NCBI GenBank assembly: GCA_031553885.1
Contig: JAVBKV010000040.1
Span: 100,819 to 164,818, forward strand
DNA length: 64,000 nucleotides
DNA from: JAVBKV01 sp031553885
GTDB taxonomy: Bacteria > Bacteroidota > Bacteroidia > Bacteroidales > Azobacteroidaceae
Direction of reading: 5' to 3'
Both the position numbers and the translations under genes were made by a program. This document shows positions 17,955-26,094 of this stretch, one piece after another. The notes below the pieces were generated by a model. The model searched no databases and had not been told where the DNA came from. It saw nothing but the letters and a program-made list of their open reading frames with translations. Numbering within the stretch: position 1 is the first letter of the stretch; each line of letters begins with the position of its first letter.

Positions 17955-18425
17955 TTATCCTCCTTCAAACCATCTGTTTCGTTTCTTCGTCAAATCCGGA
18001 TTCGTGCTGTCGAAAGTCTTGATCATAGTAATCTCTGTTTCTCCGGATTTAGAGTCATAGTAGAAATCAAAAACCGTTTGGGTTACCGTCTTATCTGTTT
18101 CTGTTTTGCTGAATTCGCAACGTTCAGGGACCATTACCCCATTCACTCTTTTGTCTATCACGGAATATGCATCCGGTTTATCTTTTTCATACGCTTTATA
18201 CATCAATTCCTGTAATTGAGGTTTGTTTTTTAATGTGATTTTAACCGCATAACAGTCCGGTTTTTTAGTGTCGGGAAATTTATTGTCAATAACTGTCATA
18301 TCTACGGTTTTATCTTTTTTACACTCCTTTATCCATTGTATCAGATTCTCTTGTCCGAATGCCTGCCCGGAAAAGAATAATAATACCAGGAGAAATAAAC
18401 ATCTCAACATTTTTATTGTTTCCAT
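17955..18425 (-). CDS. Small secreted protein of unknown function in an ECF sigma operon
   Basis: 156 residues with a signal peptide (MLRCLFLLVLLFFSGQAFGQ; the start may be M1 or M6). The mature part begins ENLIQWIKECKKDKTVDMTV, has two cysteines near residues 34 and 58 that could pair, and ends in a basic RKRNRW-like tail. It lies 24 bp after the anti-sigma-like gene and is probably co-transcribed with the sigma factor. Its place suggests a periplasmic or secreted output, or a sensor partner of the sigma module. I do not recognise the family with confidence. Confidence 0.6.
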   Translation of the reverse strand: METIKMLRCLFLLVLLFFSGQAFGQENLIQWIKECKKDKTVDMTVIDNKFPDTKKPDCYAVKITLKNKPQLQELMYKAYEKDKPDAYSVIDKRVNGVMVPERCEFSKTETDKTVTQTVFDFYYDSKSGETEITMIKTFDSTNPDLTKKRNRWFEGG

Positions 18426-18449
18426 ACTATTAATTTTTATTCGTTTTAT

Positions 18450-18947
18450 TTATTTTAGCATCATGATGTTCTGTAATTCATTCTTCTTCAAGCTCGATTC
18501 TACGTAAATCTTCTGATATTCCTTTTCTCTTTTCGCAGACATTTCCCGAATATCCTTTTCTTGTTGTTTGATCAATTCAATATCGTAGATTTTTTTTCCA
18601 TTTACCAACATGTAACTATTTTCATAAGGATCAAACCGATCACCGGAAGACTTGATAAAAGGGAAAATAATTGCAAAAATCAAAATTGCAGCAACAGCTA
18701 AAATTGCAATTGCCCTGATTCTTCTCTGGTCTTTATTCAAGGTGTTTTTTATCAAAGGAAGTTTGACCTCTTCTACTTCTTTCATGAAATCATTACTGTA
18801 GTATGAAAAGAATTTTTTGTGTTGCTTCAAATGATCCGGTATATGTTTACCGGAGAAATAAAGCCACAGTTCGTTTTCTTCTTCGTTGGAAGTCTTTCCT
18901 TCAAAGAATTTTTTTATTAAATCTTCAGTATATTTTTCTGTTTTCAT
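18450..18947 (-). CDS. Single-pass membrane protein, anti-sigma-like
   Basis: 165 residues. The N terminus (KYTEDLIKKFFEGKTSNEEE) has the helical, acidic look of the cytoplasmic part of Bacteroidota anti-sigma proteins. One membrane segment spans about 78-98 (AIAILAVAAILIFAIIFPF), leaving a C-terminal periplasmic part with an alpha-helical, charged tail. Its start overlaps the stop of the ECF sigma gene by 4 bp (ATGA), a coupling typical of sigma/anti-sigma pairs. The FecR sensor domain is missing, so the signal route differs from the FecIR type. The anti-sigma role is inferred. Confidence 0.65.
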   Translation of the reverse strand: MKTEKYTEDLIKKFFEGKTSNEEENELWLYFSGKHIPDHLKQHKKFFSYYSNDFMKEVEEVKLPLIKNTLNKDQRRIRAIAILAVAAILIFAIIFPFIKSSGDRFDPYENSYMLVNGKKIYDIELIKQQEKDIREMSAKREKEYQKIYVESSLKKNELQNIMMLK

Positions 18948-19444
18948 TTGCTTTCCTTTTTAGTAAATAGTTCTCTTGCTTTTTTCCTTGCTCGTGAGAG
19001 GTTCATCCATACAGCTTCCCGGGAACAATTCAGTATCTGGGCAATTTCTTCAACTTCAAGTTCATCGATGTATTTCATTCTTAATACCGCTTGTTGTAAC
19101 TCCGGTAACCGGCTTACAATGTTTAATACATGTTCAGTATCATATTTTTCATTGATACCGTTGTCATACGTCAGAGCAACTGTATCGGACTCCACGCGTT
19201 TCAATATAGAGAATTTTATCTGGTTGTGTTTGAATAAGTTTAAGCATAAATTTTTTGTTATCCTGACCGATAGCGCTGTGAGGTTATCGTATTGGTCTAA
19301 TTCTTCTCTGATCATCCATAATTTGGCAAATACTTCCTGTATGATATCCTGAGAATCTTCATCATTATCAGTATAACTACGTGCTACCTTGATTAAGTTA
19401 GCATGTAGAGGAATTACTGTTTGAATGAAATTTTCCTTATCCAT
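18944..19444 (-). CDS. RNA polymerase ECF-type sigma-70 factor
   Basis: 166 residues. Region 2 is visible as DSQDIIQEVFAKLW (about 30-45) and region 4 as LQQAVLRMKYIDELEVEEIA followed by a helix-turn-helix CSREAVWMNLSRARKKA (about 110-155). It redirects RNA polymerase to a small set of promoters. It is the first gene of an operon with an anti-sigma-like membrane protein and small secreted proteins. It probably also controls its own operon. On the minus strand TAAATTTG (19469-19462) lies 18 bp before the start codon. Confidence 0.92.
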   Translation of the reverse strand: MDKENFIQTVIPLHANLIKVARSYTDNDEDSQDIIQEVFAKLWMIREELDQYDNLTALSVRITKNLCLNLFKHNQIKFSILKRVESDTVALTYDNGINEKYDTEHVLNIVSRLPELQQAVLRMKYIDELEVEEIAQILNCSREAVWMNLSRARKKARELFTKKESK

Positions 19445-19461
19445 ATACTACAAAGACAATC

Positions 19462-19469
19462 CAAATTTA
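19462..19469 (-). promoter_or_regulatory. -7-like element before the ECF sigma gene
   Basis: Minus strand TAAATTTG, matching TAnnTTTG. No convincing -33 TTTG at the right distance. Confidence 0.35.
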
Positions 19470-19846
19470 CAAACTTAACATTGTTCCTGAAATATAATAT
19501 CAGTTTTATTCCGTTATTGCGAAAAGGCGTAATTTCGATAAAATAGTAGAAGATACTGTTGAAAAGGAAAACAACTGACGTCGTCCGGTAATAAATCAAT
19601 TTATTTTTGTACCTTTGAACTCCGAATGATCAAGTTTATATTGATCTTTCTTTTCAATATTTTGTTCCGTTATTGTTTTCCGGATTTTTCCATCGTTAAA
19701 ATTGATATCAAAATTTATTATTGGTTGGTTGGAGATATCAGTTGCAGAAAACGGACTGAAGTATGTACCGTCAGTATATTCCGGAATTGACGGAAAAAAC
19801 GGAATACCGTATTAACGGATTAAAAAACAATTATAAAACAATATTA
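19470..19846. other. Divergent intergenic region with a plus-strand -7 box
   Basis: About 380 bp without a supported gene, between the ECF sigma gene and the cold-shock gene. TACCTTTG at 19610-19617 (plus strand) is a likely -7 box for the cold-shock gene, leaving a long 5' leader of about 220 nt. A long leader suits a cold-shock gene, but no defined structure could be shown. Confidence 0.4.
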
Positions 19847-20281
19847 ATGGCAAATTCATTTAACAAAAGAGAATTAGAAAAGAAGAAAGAACAGAAAAAA
19901 AAAGAAAAACAACAACGTAAAGAAGAGCGCAAAGCTTCCGGCACTCAATCATTAGACGATATGATTGCATACGTGGATGAAAATGGGATGCTCACCGATA
20001 CACCACCCGATCCCGACAAAAAACAGGAAGTGGATTTGGATGACATAGCGGTATCCACACCTAAAAAAGAAGAAGTGGAAGAAGTAGAATTGAAAGGTCG
20101 CGTAGAATATTTTAACCCGGACAAAGGTTACGGTTTTATCAAGCATCTTTCCGGTGTGAATAAATATTTTTTCCATGTCAGTAATGCTCCGGCAAACATT
20201 GCCGAAGGGAATATGGTTACATTCGAGTTGGAACGAGGCGAAAAAGGCATGAATGCTGTAAGAATCGTTCTTACAAAATAG
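19847..20281 (+). CDS. Cold-shock-domain RNA chaperone with a charged N-terminal extension
   Basis: 144 residues from the ATG at 19847 (MANSFNKRELEKKKEQ); an upstream in-frame start at 19763 is unlikely because the extra residues are not part of the conserved family. Residues 5-35 are a Lys/Arg/Glu helix, then DDMIAYVDENGMLTDTPPDP, the signature linker of Bacteroidota cold-shock proteins. The C-terminal cold-shock domain has GRVEYFNPDKGYGFI (RNP1) and YFFHVS (RNP2). It binds single-stranded RNA or DNA and melts structure. Confidence 0.92.
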   Translation: MANSFNKRELEKKKEQKKKEKQQRKEERKASGTQSLDDMIAYVDENGMLTDTPPDPDKKQEVDLDDIAVSTPKKEEVEEVELKGRVEYFNPDKGYGFIKHLSGVNKYFFHVSNAPANIAEGNMVTFELERGEKGMNAVRIVLTK

Positions 20282-20330
20282 AGTGGCTTATAGGAAAAAT
20301 CTATAATTGTTCTATTTTTATAGGTGTTTT

Positions 20331-20477
20331 TTATTGTTTTGGATTTATAGCACAACCCGGACATCCGGCACAGCGATTAATCCGGGTTCTGTGCGTAAAG
20401 AAAAAACGGTAGCATTTTTTCAACAGATAAACTGCTACCAGAATTCCAATGATATATACAACAATATATTGCCACAT
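20331..20477 (-). CDS. Small Cys-rich membrane protein, FeoB-associated type
   Basis: 48 residues, ATG at 20477 and TAA at 20333-20331. One membrane helix (YIVVYIIGILVAVYLL), a basic stretch, then a cysteine cluster RCAGCPGCA. This matches the FeoB-associated Cys-rich membrane protein family (short, one helix, C-terminal CxxCxxC). The family name comes from linkage to the FeoB iron transporter; no feoB is present here. It is convergent with the cold-shock gene and lies 28 bp upstream of the outer-membrane protein gene start, but reads away from it on a different unit. Confidence 0.7.
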   Translation of the reverse strand: MWQYIVVYIIGILVAVYLLKKCYRFFFTHRTRINRCAGCPGCAINPKQ

Positions 20478-20505
20478 AACTGAAAAACCTTTCAATCAAT
20501 ATTTA

Positions 20506-21153
20506 TCAAAAATTAAATACATATCCTACGGAATAAAAGATCTGGTCTCCGTATGGGGATAATTTATATCCGTCGGATTTGTATTGTACCACATCATAAA
20601 ACAACATCATATTGATTCCACCTCTTCCGGCGGGGATCGTAACTCCACCTCCTACCAGAAGACAGGGGACAATCTGAGAACTGATCCGGTTACCCCAGGC
20701 GTAATATGCTTCCGGTTGCACCTGTAAGGTGATATAAGGAATCGGATTAACTCTTCCGAATACGTTTAACCCTAAATAATTATAAGTGGCATCCGGCGAG
20801 TTAACATAATCATAGCTGTAATAATTATAAGCAATACCCGCGCCGGCAGTAAAGTATTTATTAAATGCATATCCGACCTGAGGAGAAACACTGATGGCCG
20901 TATAATCGCCGAATACCATGCCGATCGATCCTCCGAATACCAGCTTAGTTTTATCAAAACCGGAGGTTTTAGGACTTTCCTGATTGGTGTCCGAAACCGG
21001 ATTGGTCTGTTGAGCTGCCGGTTCTTCAATACGATAGAGTTGCTTTTCCTGACCTTTATTCGGGTTAGGCACCGTATCATAGCGGAATGATTGAGCATTA
21101 CCTGTGATGAAAGTGAATAACAAAACGATCCCTGTAAGATAAAAAGCTTTCAT
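20506..21153 (-). CDS. Outer-membrane beta-barrel protein
   Basis: 215 residues. Signal peptide 1-20 (ending TGNAQ), a polar linker rich in Pro, Gln and Asn (about 22-65), then eight or so amphipathic strands (KLVFGGSIGMVFGDYTA, VGYAFNKYFTAGAGIAY) ending in the C-terminal aromatic strand FYSVGYVFNF required for barrel insertion. It resembles small OmpA/OmpW-size porin-like barrels. No specific role can be given. It is the last gene after queF but has its own -7 box (TACATTTG on the minus strand at 21181-21174). Confidence 0.75.
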   Translation of the reverse strand: MKAFYLTGIVLLFTFITGNAQSFRYDTVPNPNKGQEKQLYRIEEPAAQQTNPVSDTNQESPKTSGFDKTKLVFGGSIGMVFGDYTAISVSPQVGYAFNKYFTAGAGIAYNYYSYDYVNSPDATYNYLGLNVFGRVNPIPYITLQVQPEAYYAWGNRISSQIVPCLLVGGGVTIPAGRGGINMMLFYDVVQYKSDGYKLSPYGDQIFYSVGYVFNF

Positions 21154-21173
21154 AATGAATGGGTATTATACTA

Positions 21174-21181
21174 CAAATGTA
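21174..21181 (-). promoter_or_regulatory. -7 element for the outer-membrane barrel gene
   Basis: Minus strand TACATTTG, matching TAnnTTTG, 20 bp before the ATG at 21153. Confidence 0.4.
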
Positions 21182-21198
21182 TTGTTAATTTAGAAAAC

Positions 21199-21672
21199 TC
21201 AGTGATTTCCAGTGTTAAAATGTGTCATCAACCGGGTTTTTGCTAACGTTTCGTATTCAGTACCCGGTTTACCGTAATTGCAATACGGATAGATACTGAT
21301 GCCTCCCCGTGGAGTGAAAATTCCTGTAACCTCAATGTATTTCGGGTCCATCAACCGGATGAGGTCTTTCATAATGATGTTGACACAATCTTCATGAAAA
21401 GCGCCATGATTCCGGAAACTGAAAAGGTAAAGTTTCAAGCTTTTACTTTCCACCATTCGGATGTCCGGAATATAATCGATCAGGATTGTTGCAAAATCCG
21501 GTTGTCCGGTAATGGGACACAAACTGGTGAATTCCGGGCAGTTGAACCGCACCCAATAATCATTTCCCTGGTGTTTGTTAACGAACGATTCCAATACTTC
21601 AGGAGCATAATCCTGCTTGTATTCCGTTTTTCCTCCCAACAAACTCAACCCATCTATTTTCTCTTCTGCCAT
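21199..21672 (-). CDS. queF: NADPH-dependent 7-cyano-7-deazaguanine reductase
   Basis: 157 residues, the short single-domain QueF form. It reduces preQ0 to preQ1 in queuosine tRNA modification. The catalytic cysteine is C52 in FTSLCPITGQPDF, with the conserved Asp shortly after. The substrate-binding ESKSLKLYLFSFRNHG and the downstream HEDCVN motif are intact. It lies 97 bp after queC on the same strand; the gap holds a GC-rich hairpin and a heptamer array, so co-transcription is likely but not certain. Confidence 0.95.
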   Translation of the reverse strand: MAEEKIDGLSLLGGKTEYKQDYAPEVLESFVNKHQGNDYWVRFNCPEFTSLCPITGQPDFATILIDYIPDIRMVESKSLKLYLFSFRNHGAFHEDCVNIIMKDLIRLMDPKYIEVTGIFTPRGGISIYPYCNYGKPGTEYETLAKTRLMTHFNTGNH

Positions 21673-21708
21673 ATCTATATTTTTAATTCTTAACCCTTTT
21701 CGAAATCC

Positions 21709-21731
21709 TCCCCCTGCCCTCCAGAGGGGGA
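21709..21731. repeat. REP-like GC hairpin between queC and queF
   Basis: TCCCCCT (21709-21715), loop GCCCTCCAG, AGGGGGA (21725-21731). The sequence CCTCCCCCTGCCCTCC next to AGGGGGA is like REP-type palindromes I have seen scattered in Bacteroidota genomes. It lies within an operon gap. Confidence 0.45.
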
Positions 21732-21755
21732 TAGGCTTACGCCTGATTAGAATTT

Positions 21756-21790
21756 TTAACTCTTAATTCTCAATTCTCAATTCTCAATTC
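21756..21790 (-). repeat. Stop-codon heptamer array overlapping the queC 3' end
   Basis: On the minus strand: GAATTGA three times, then GAATTAA and GAGTTAA. The last queC codons (LELRIEN) and its TGA stop lie inside the array; the stop is the TGA of the third unit, the first one that falls in the queC frame. Confidence 0.8.
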
Positions 21791-22435
21791 CAAATACTCC
21801 TCCAGCCCCTGTCTCCTCAACTTGCATGCAGGGCAATGTCCACACCCTTCAGCAATGATTCCGTTATAACAGGTGAGGGTCTTGTCCCGTACAATTTCGA
21901 ATGCACCCAGTTCGTCAGCCAGTGCCCAGACTTCAGCTTTATTACGCCACATAAGAGGAGTATGGATGATAAACTGTTCATCCATTGCTAAGTTAATGGT
22001 TGCATTTGTGGACCGGATAAATGTATCCCGGCAATCGGGATAACCGCTGTAGTCTGCTTCGGAAACGCCGGTGACAATGTTCTGAATTCCATGAGAACGT
22101 GCAATTACTGCAGCAAAAGTCAGAAAAATCAGGTTTCTTCCCGGTACAAACGTATTGGGGTAGGAGTCCCCGGGTTTCTCCTGGTCCATAACGATCCCCG
22201 GATTCGTCAGGGAGCTTTCTGCCAGTTGACTGATAATGGTCGCATCCAACACCTGGAACGGAACATGTATCGAAGTTGCTATATGACGGGCAACTTCTAC
22301 TTCCTGCGAATGCCGTTGTCCGTAAGTGAAGCACAACGTCTTTACTTCTTTAAAATTTTTCAATGCCCAGAAAAGGCAGGTCGTAGAATCCTGTCCTCCG
22401 GAAAAGAGTACCAGTGCTGATTGATTTGTTTGCAT
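21770..22435 (-). CDS. queC: 7-cyano-7-deazaguanine synthase
   Basis: 221 residues. ATP-dependent enzyme that turns carboxy-deazaguanine into preQ0, the step before QueF. The PP-loop SGGQDS is at 12-17; the zinc site is C189, C198, C201 and C204 (CYNGIIAEGCGHCPAC). The substrate region GVSEADYSGYPDCR is intact. It starts 19 bp after the unknown 487-residue gene, as part of a long minus-strand operon. Its last residues are encoded by a heptamer repeat array, so the C terminus differs from what an ordinary end would give. Confidence 0.96.
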   Translation of the reverse strand: MQTNQSALVLFSGGQDSTTCLFWALKNFKEVKTLCFTYGQRHSQEVEVARHIATSIHVPFQVLDATIISQLAESSLTNPGIVMDQEKPGDSYPNTFVPGRNLIFLTFAAVIARSHGIQNIVTGVSEADYSGYPDCRDTFIRSTNATINLAMDEQFIIHTPLMWRNKAEVWALADELGAFEIVRDKTLTCYNGIIAEGCGHCPACKLRRQGLEEYLELRIEN

Positions 22436-22454
22436 CGTTCTCTGTTTTTTAATT

Positions 22455-23918
22455 TTACTCCATCTGCTCCAGGCGTTTTATACCTTCCCTGTTGAATGTA
22501 ATCCGGTAACGTTTGTATTCGGATTGATTCAGGTAATTGAAATGGATAATGAAATTCAGATAATATATTTTTTCGCCTTCGATAATCTGATAATTGTCCT
22601 GTTCGTCGACGATATATAGAGGAACATGAGCATCATCCATTTTCTGAATAAACGGGTAAACATTAAAACGGATGATATTGTTCACCCCCGAAATAGGATA
22701 TACATTGTTCTCATTGATATCTTTCCGGTTGAGCAGCATATTCAACCGGTATAGAATGATTTTTTCATCATTGATCCGGTTTTCCGCTTCCATAATAGCC
22801 GAGCGGTTCCGAATCTGAATTACTTCCTGAGGTGTCTGTTGTTCTTTGATGAACGACTGACTCTCCTTGTACCAGCCTATTTTTGAATTGTTTAAGCTGA
22901 TGTCTGTCCGGTTGTCAAAATAGCGGCTGTCCAGTTTATGAGCAAAATAAAAACGAGACAATTCTTTAATCCGGTCTTTGAGCATATAGGCAACAACCAG
23001 AGCAATGAATAGGGGTAAGGTAAAGTTTCCATACCTGAATTGGAACGCAAATGCAATAACTGTGGCAAAAATCATGGAAATTCCTGCTGCCAGGCTGTAG
23101 TAAAACTGGCGGACGATGGTACCGTCTTCCCTTTTTTTTATGGTGAGGAAAAGATGGCTTTCAATGTATTTTTTCAATGCTCCGAACCGGCTGACAACTG
23201 TCCGGTTATTGTCTTTACTTTCTTTTTCGATTAATAGATAGCCGTTTTCCTGCTTGTAATTCACTTCATAATGAACGAGTTGCAATAATATGTCCTTATT
23301 CGTTTCGAAGGAAGAATCGTTCAAATCATCCAGACTTTTAATCAGTTTAAACGTTTGTAATTCTACGATATTGCTCATGAATTCGTCACCGAACAGGTAA
23401 TATTCGAAAACATTCTGTTCGATGGTGTGTACATGAATGACTTGTTTGAGTTTGCGGTAGCCTGATGTTATGGCCGTAACATTCTCCAGGTAATTGTTGA
23501 TCAGAAATTCCCGGTCTTTAATGGAACGGCAGTTTTTGATATGCAGGGTTTCTTCCCTTAATGCACTTTTCAGGATGGATTGAAACATCTTGATTTGAGT
23601 TTCATAATCCGCAATATTTGTAGCAGTCGGTTGACTGGCTACTTTCTGAAACGATTTGTTTAACAATTGAAGAGGAAGGGCTTCCGGGTTAGCAATATCC
23701 CGCAACAGGTAGATCGGAGTAATTAACCGTACGTTGGATTTGAAGTCTTTGTAAAAATCCGTTTTGGAATAAGTGTATTTATTGATATCAAGAGCATTCG
23801 GAATAAATACCCACATATTCATCGAGAAATCACTGACTTCCTGTTTGATATTCGCCGTGAATCCTACCTTGAATTCGATGGAGAACTGGTCGTGTATTTT
23901 TACAAATTCTTCGATCAT
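22455..23918 (-). CDS. Membrane protein of unknown function in the EnvC-like operon
   Basis: 487 residues, family not recognised. About 1-270 are soluble and contain many charged residues; about 272-312 form two close membrane helices (LAAGISMIFATVIAFAFQF and LPLFIALVVAYML) with a short loop. About 315-487 are again soluble. No signal peptide at the N terminus. Both soluble halves are therefore probably cytoplasmic. Its ATG overlaps the stop of the EnvC-like gene by 4 bp, so the two are translationally coupled, which hints at a role near the cell envelope or division machinery. Confidence 0.6.
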   Translation of the reverse strand: MIEEFVKIHDQFSIEFKVGFTANIKQEVSDFSMNMWVFIPNALDINKYTYSKTDFYKDFKSNVRLITPIYLLRDIANPEALPLQLLNKSFQKVASQPTATNIADYETQIKMFQSILKSALREETLHIKNCRSIKDREFLINNYLENVTAITSGYRKLKQVIHVHTIEQNVFEYYLFGDEFMSNIVELQTFKLIKSLDDLNDSSFETNKDILLQLVHYEVNYKQENGYLLIEKESKDNNRTVVSRFGALKKYIESHLFLTIKKREDGTIVRQFYYSLAAGISMIFATVIAFAFQFRYGNFTLPLFIALVVAYMLKDRIKELSRFYFAHKLDSRYFDNRTDISLNNSKIGWYKESQSFIKEQQTPQEVIQIRNRSAIMEAENRINDEKIILYRLNMLLNRKDINENNVYPISGVNNIIRFNVYPFIQKMDDAHVPLYIVDEQDNYQIIEGEKIYYLNFIIHFNYLNQSEYKRYRITFNREGIKRLEQME

Positions 23919-25234
23919 CTGGCTAACCAGTATTCGGGGTCTAATTTAGTCTCTTTATGTCTTATTTCAAAATGGAGGATTGTCCCGTTTCCAGGATCTG
24001 TAGCAATTTTCCCTATAATCTGTCCGGTTTTGACTTTATCTCCTTTCTGGATATTGACTTCGGAAAGATTGGCATAGATTGTCATGTAATTACCATGTAG
24101 GATAATCACATTCGCTGTACCGAATCCGGGGACTTTAAAGATGGAAAGAACCTCGCCGTCAAAAACAGAGCAAGCCATATTGCCAGCCGATGTTTGTAAA
24201 TCAATTCCATGATTTGTCGTCGTTACATATTGTAAATCTGCATGCTTAACCAATCCGAAATGCTTGACGATTGTGTAATTACCTTTTATCGGAGAAGGTA
24301 ATCTGCCTTTGTTTTTTTCGAAATCAAGAGACAGTATCGTATTTTCTTTACTAATAACCGGTGCCTCCGGTTCTTTTTTTACTTCTTCGACCTGATGCAC
24401 TTCGTTGGAAGGAGAAGTTGTTGTTTTCGCTTTTTTTTCATTTTTCTTTTTTGCCAGTGCCAATGCCTGGGCTTCGGCTGTGGCACGGGCTGCACGTTCG
24501 GCACGTTCAGCACGGGCAATTTCTTCTGCAATGATTTTATCGATTTCGCGGTTAAGGGCCTCTGCCTCCTTTTTCTTTTTATTGAGTTCCGACAGAAGTG
24601 TTTTTTGCTCTTTTTTCAAGTCCTGGATTTCTATTTTATAAGAATCTTCTTCTTCCTTTAATTTATCTTCCTCTTTTATTTTTCCCTCAAGCAGGGCCAG
24701 CTTTTCTTCTTTGGTTTGCAGGAGTTCTGTTTTTTCTTCTTCCACTCGTTTGTGTTTATCAATAATATCTTCCGCTTTCTGTTTTTGCCAGTTGGAATAT
24801 TCTCTCAGGTATAGAATTCTCCGGTAAGACTGGGAAATGTTTTGAGCGGAAAGTACAAACAGAAGCTTATCCTGGTTGTTTTTATGGGAGTACATTTTTC
24901 GGAGCGATTCGGAATAAGAGTCTTTTTTTACTTTTAATTCTCGTTCCAATGTTTTGACATTGACTTCTTTACGATGGATTTCTTCGTCGATGGACTGGAT
25001 TTCTTTGTTTAACAAAACAATAACTTCCCTTCTTGCCTGAATTTGCTTACTTCTCAGGTTCAGCAGGTTAATCGCATTACTGGTTGTTTTTTTATTTTCG
25101 TTCAACAATTGAGTGGTAGCCTCAATCTCTGCCAATGCTGCTTTTCTTTTTTTCTCCAGTTCTTCTTTGGACGATTGTTGAGCAGCTAATGTCAGGGTTG
25201 AGAATAACAATATACAGATCAATCGGGTTTTCAT
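23915..25234 (-). CDS. EnvC-like coiled-coil protein with a degenerate LytM/M23 domain
   Basis: 439 residues. Signal peptide 1-18; a long coiled coil (about 20-280) rich in Lys and Glu; C-terminal LytM domain from about 310. In place of the catalytic HxGxD there is TNHGIDL, with Asn at the first His position, and the HxH motif reads ILHFEI, so the first His there is Ile. The zinc site is thus incomplete and the protein is probably not a peptidase itself. By analogy with EnvC/NlpD it would activate cell-wall amidases at division. Coupled by 4 bp overlaps to the DUF4292 gene before it and the unknown membrane gene after it. Confidence 0.85.
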   Translation of the reverse strand: MKTRLICILLFSTLTLAAQQSSKEELEKKRKAALAEIEATTQLLNENKKTTSNAINLLNLRSKQIQARREVIVLLNKEIQSIDEEIHRKEVNVKTLERELKVKKDSYSESLRKMYSHKNNQDKLLFVLSAQNISQSYRRILYLREYSNWQKQKAEDIIDKHKRVEEEKTELLQTKEEKLALLEGKIKEEDKLKEEEDSYKIEIQDLKKEQKTLLSELNKKKKEAEALNREIDKIIAEEIARAERAERAARATAEAQALALAKKKNEKKAKTTTSPSNEVHQVEEVKKEPEAPVISKENTILSLDFEKNKGRLPSPIKGNYTIVKHFGLVKHADLQYVTTTNHGIDLQTSAGNMACSVFDGEVLSIFKVPGFGTANVIILHGNYMTIYANLSEVNIQKGDKVKTGQIIGKIATDPGNGTILHFEIRHKETKLDPEYWLAR

Positions 25235-26094
25235 TGTAAACTTTGAATGATTTTAAGTACTTGTTGCAGGGTTACTTGTTCGTATTTGTTAGGAATATTG
25301 AACTCTATTTGTATGTCATTATCCACATCTACCTTAGAAAAAGACAGGTTCATTTGCATTGCGTCCTGAGGCAGACTCAGGTCCATTTTCATTTTCATGG
25401 GAAATGCCTGGTTGTCGGAAGCAGGTCCAAATTCATTGTAGGTCCAGAGCAAACGAACGGTTTCGTTTTTTCCGGTTATTTCCGTCGACTGTATCCGGTT
25501 GGTATAATCACTGGTGAACGTATATTGGATTTGTTTTTTATCCCGGTTCTGTATCAATGTGTTGTATTGGGATTGTTCTACCGATAAAGACTCATAATCA
25601 GCCGGAGTAAACTGTTCTTTTCCGGCAATAAACAGCCGGTTGGTAAACAAATCCTGCAGGTTGTAAAAATTCAGGTCGAGCGATGTACTTGCCTGAATGG
25701 TTTTTAAAGATTCTGCCAAGTACAATTTATGCACCCGGTCGATAAGTATCATGCTGTCGGGAGAAATCTGCACCCGGAATAATTCGCTATTAAGTATAGG
25801 CATCCTCAAAGAGAGTTGTATGGCTTTATCTTTAATAATACGAAGTTGTCCGTCGGCAGATGTATTTTTGCTTTTTTCTCCGGGTTTGATGCTGAATTTG
25901 AGGGAGGAGGATAACGTTTTATATCGTGGTGACTGAAAATTAATCAGGTCTAAACGTTCCATCTTGCTTTTTTCTTCCATGGGAACCAATCCGATTTCCT
26001 TCCTGCTTTTACAGGAGACGGTAAACAGTAAAATTCCAGCTAAGACGGCATAGTAAACCGGTGAATTAATTTTATTTTTCAGGTTCATTTTCAT
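25231..26094 (-). CDS. DUF4292 lipoprotein
   Basis: 287 residues; the lipobox LFTVSC marks a lipoprotein (start at M1 or M3). The domain has the LolB-like layout: IKFSIKPG-type strands, LRMPILNSELFRVQISPDSMILIDRVHKLY. It belongs to DUF4292, found in Bacteroidota between a TPR gene and an EnvC-like gene, exactly as here. A role in lipoprotein or outer-membrane handling is proposed from fold similarity only. Its start overlaps the TPR gene by 23 bp and its stop overlaps the EnvC-like start by 4 bp. Confidence 0.85.
   Translation of the reverse strand: MKMNLKNKINSPVYYAVLAGILLFTVSCKSRKEIGLVPMEEKSKMERLDLINFQSPRYKTLSSSLKFSIKPGEKSKNTSADGQLRIIKDKAIQLSLRMPILNSELFRVQISPDSMILIDRVHKLYLAESLKTIQASTSLDLNFYNLQDLFTNRLFIAGKEQFTPADYESLSVEQSQYNTLIQNRDKKQIQYTFTSDYTNRIQSTEITGKNETVRLLWTYNEFGPASDNQAFPMKMKMDLSLPQDAMQMNLSFSKVDVDNDIQIEFNIPNKYEQVTLQQVLKIIQSLQ

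Noticed and set aside
22436..22454. Possible preQ1 riboswitch before queC
   Set aside because: Only 19 bp separate queC from the gene before it, too short for an aptamer, and no suitable leader exists.
23915..25234. Active M23 peptidase
   Set aside because: Two of the zinc-site histidines are replaced, so an activator role is preferred.
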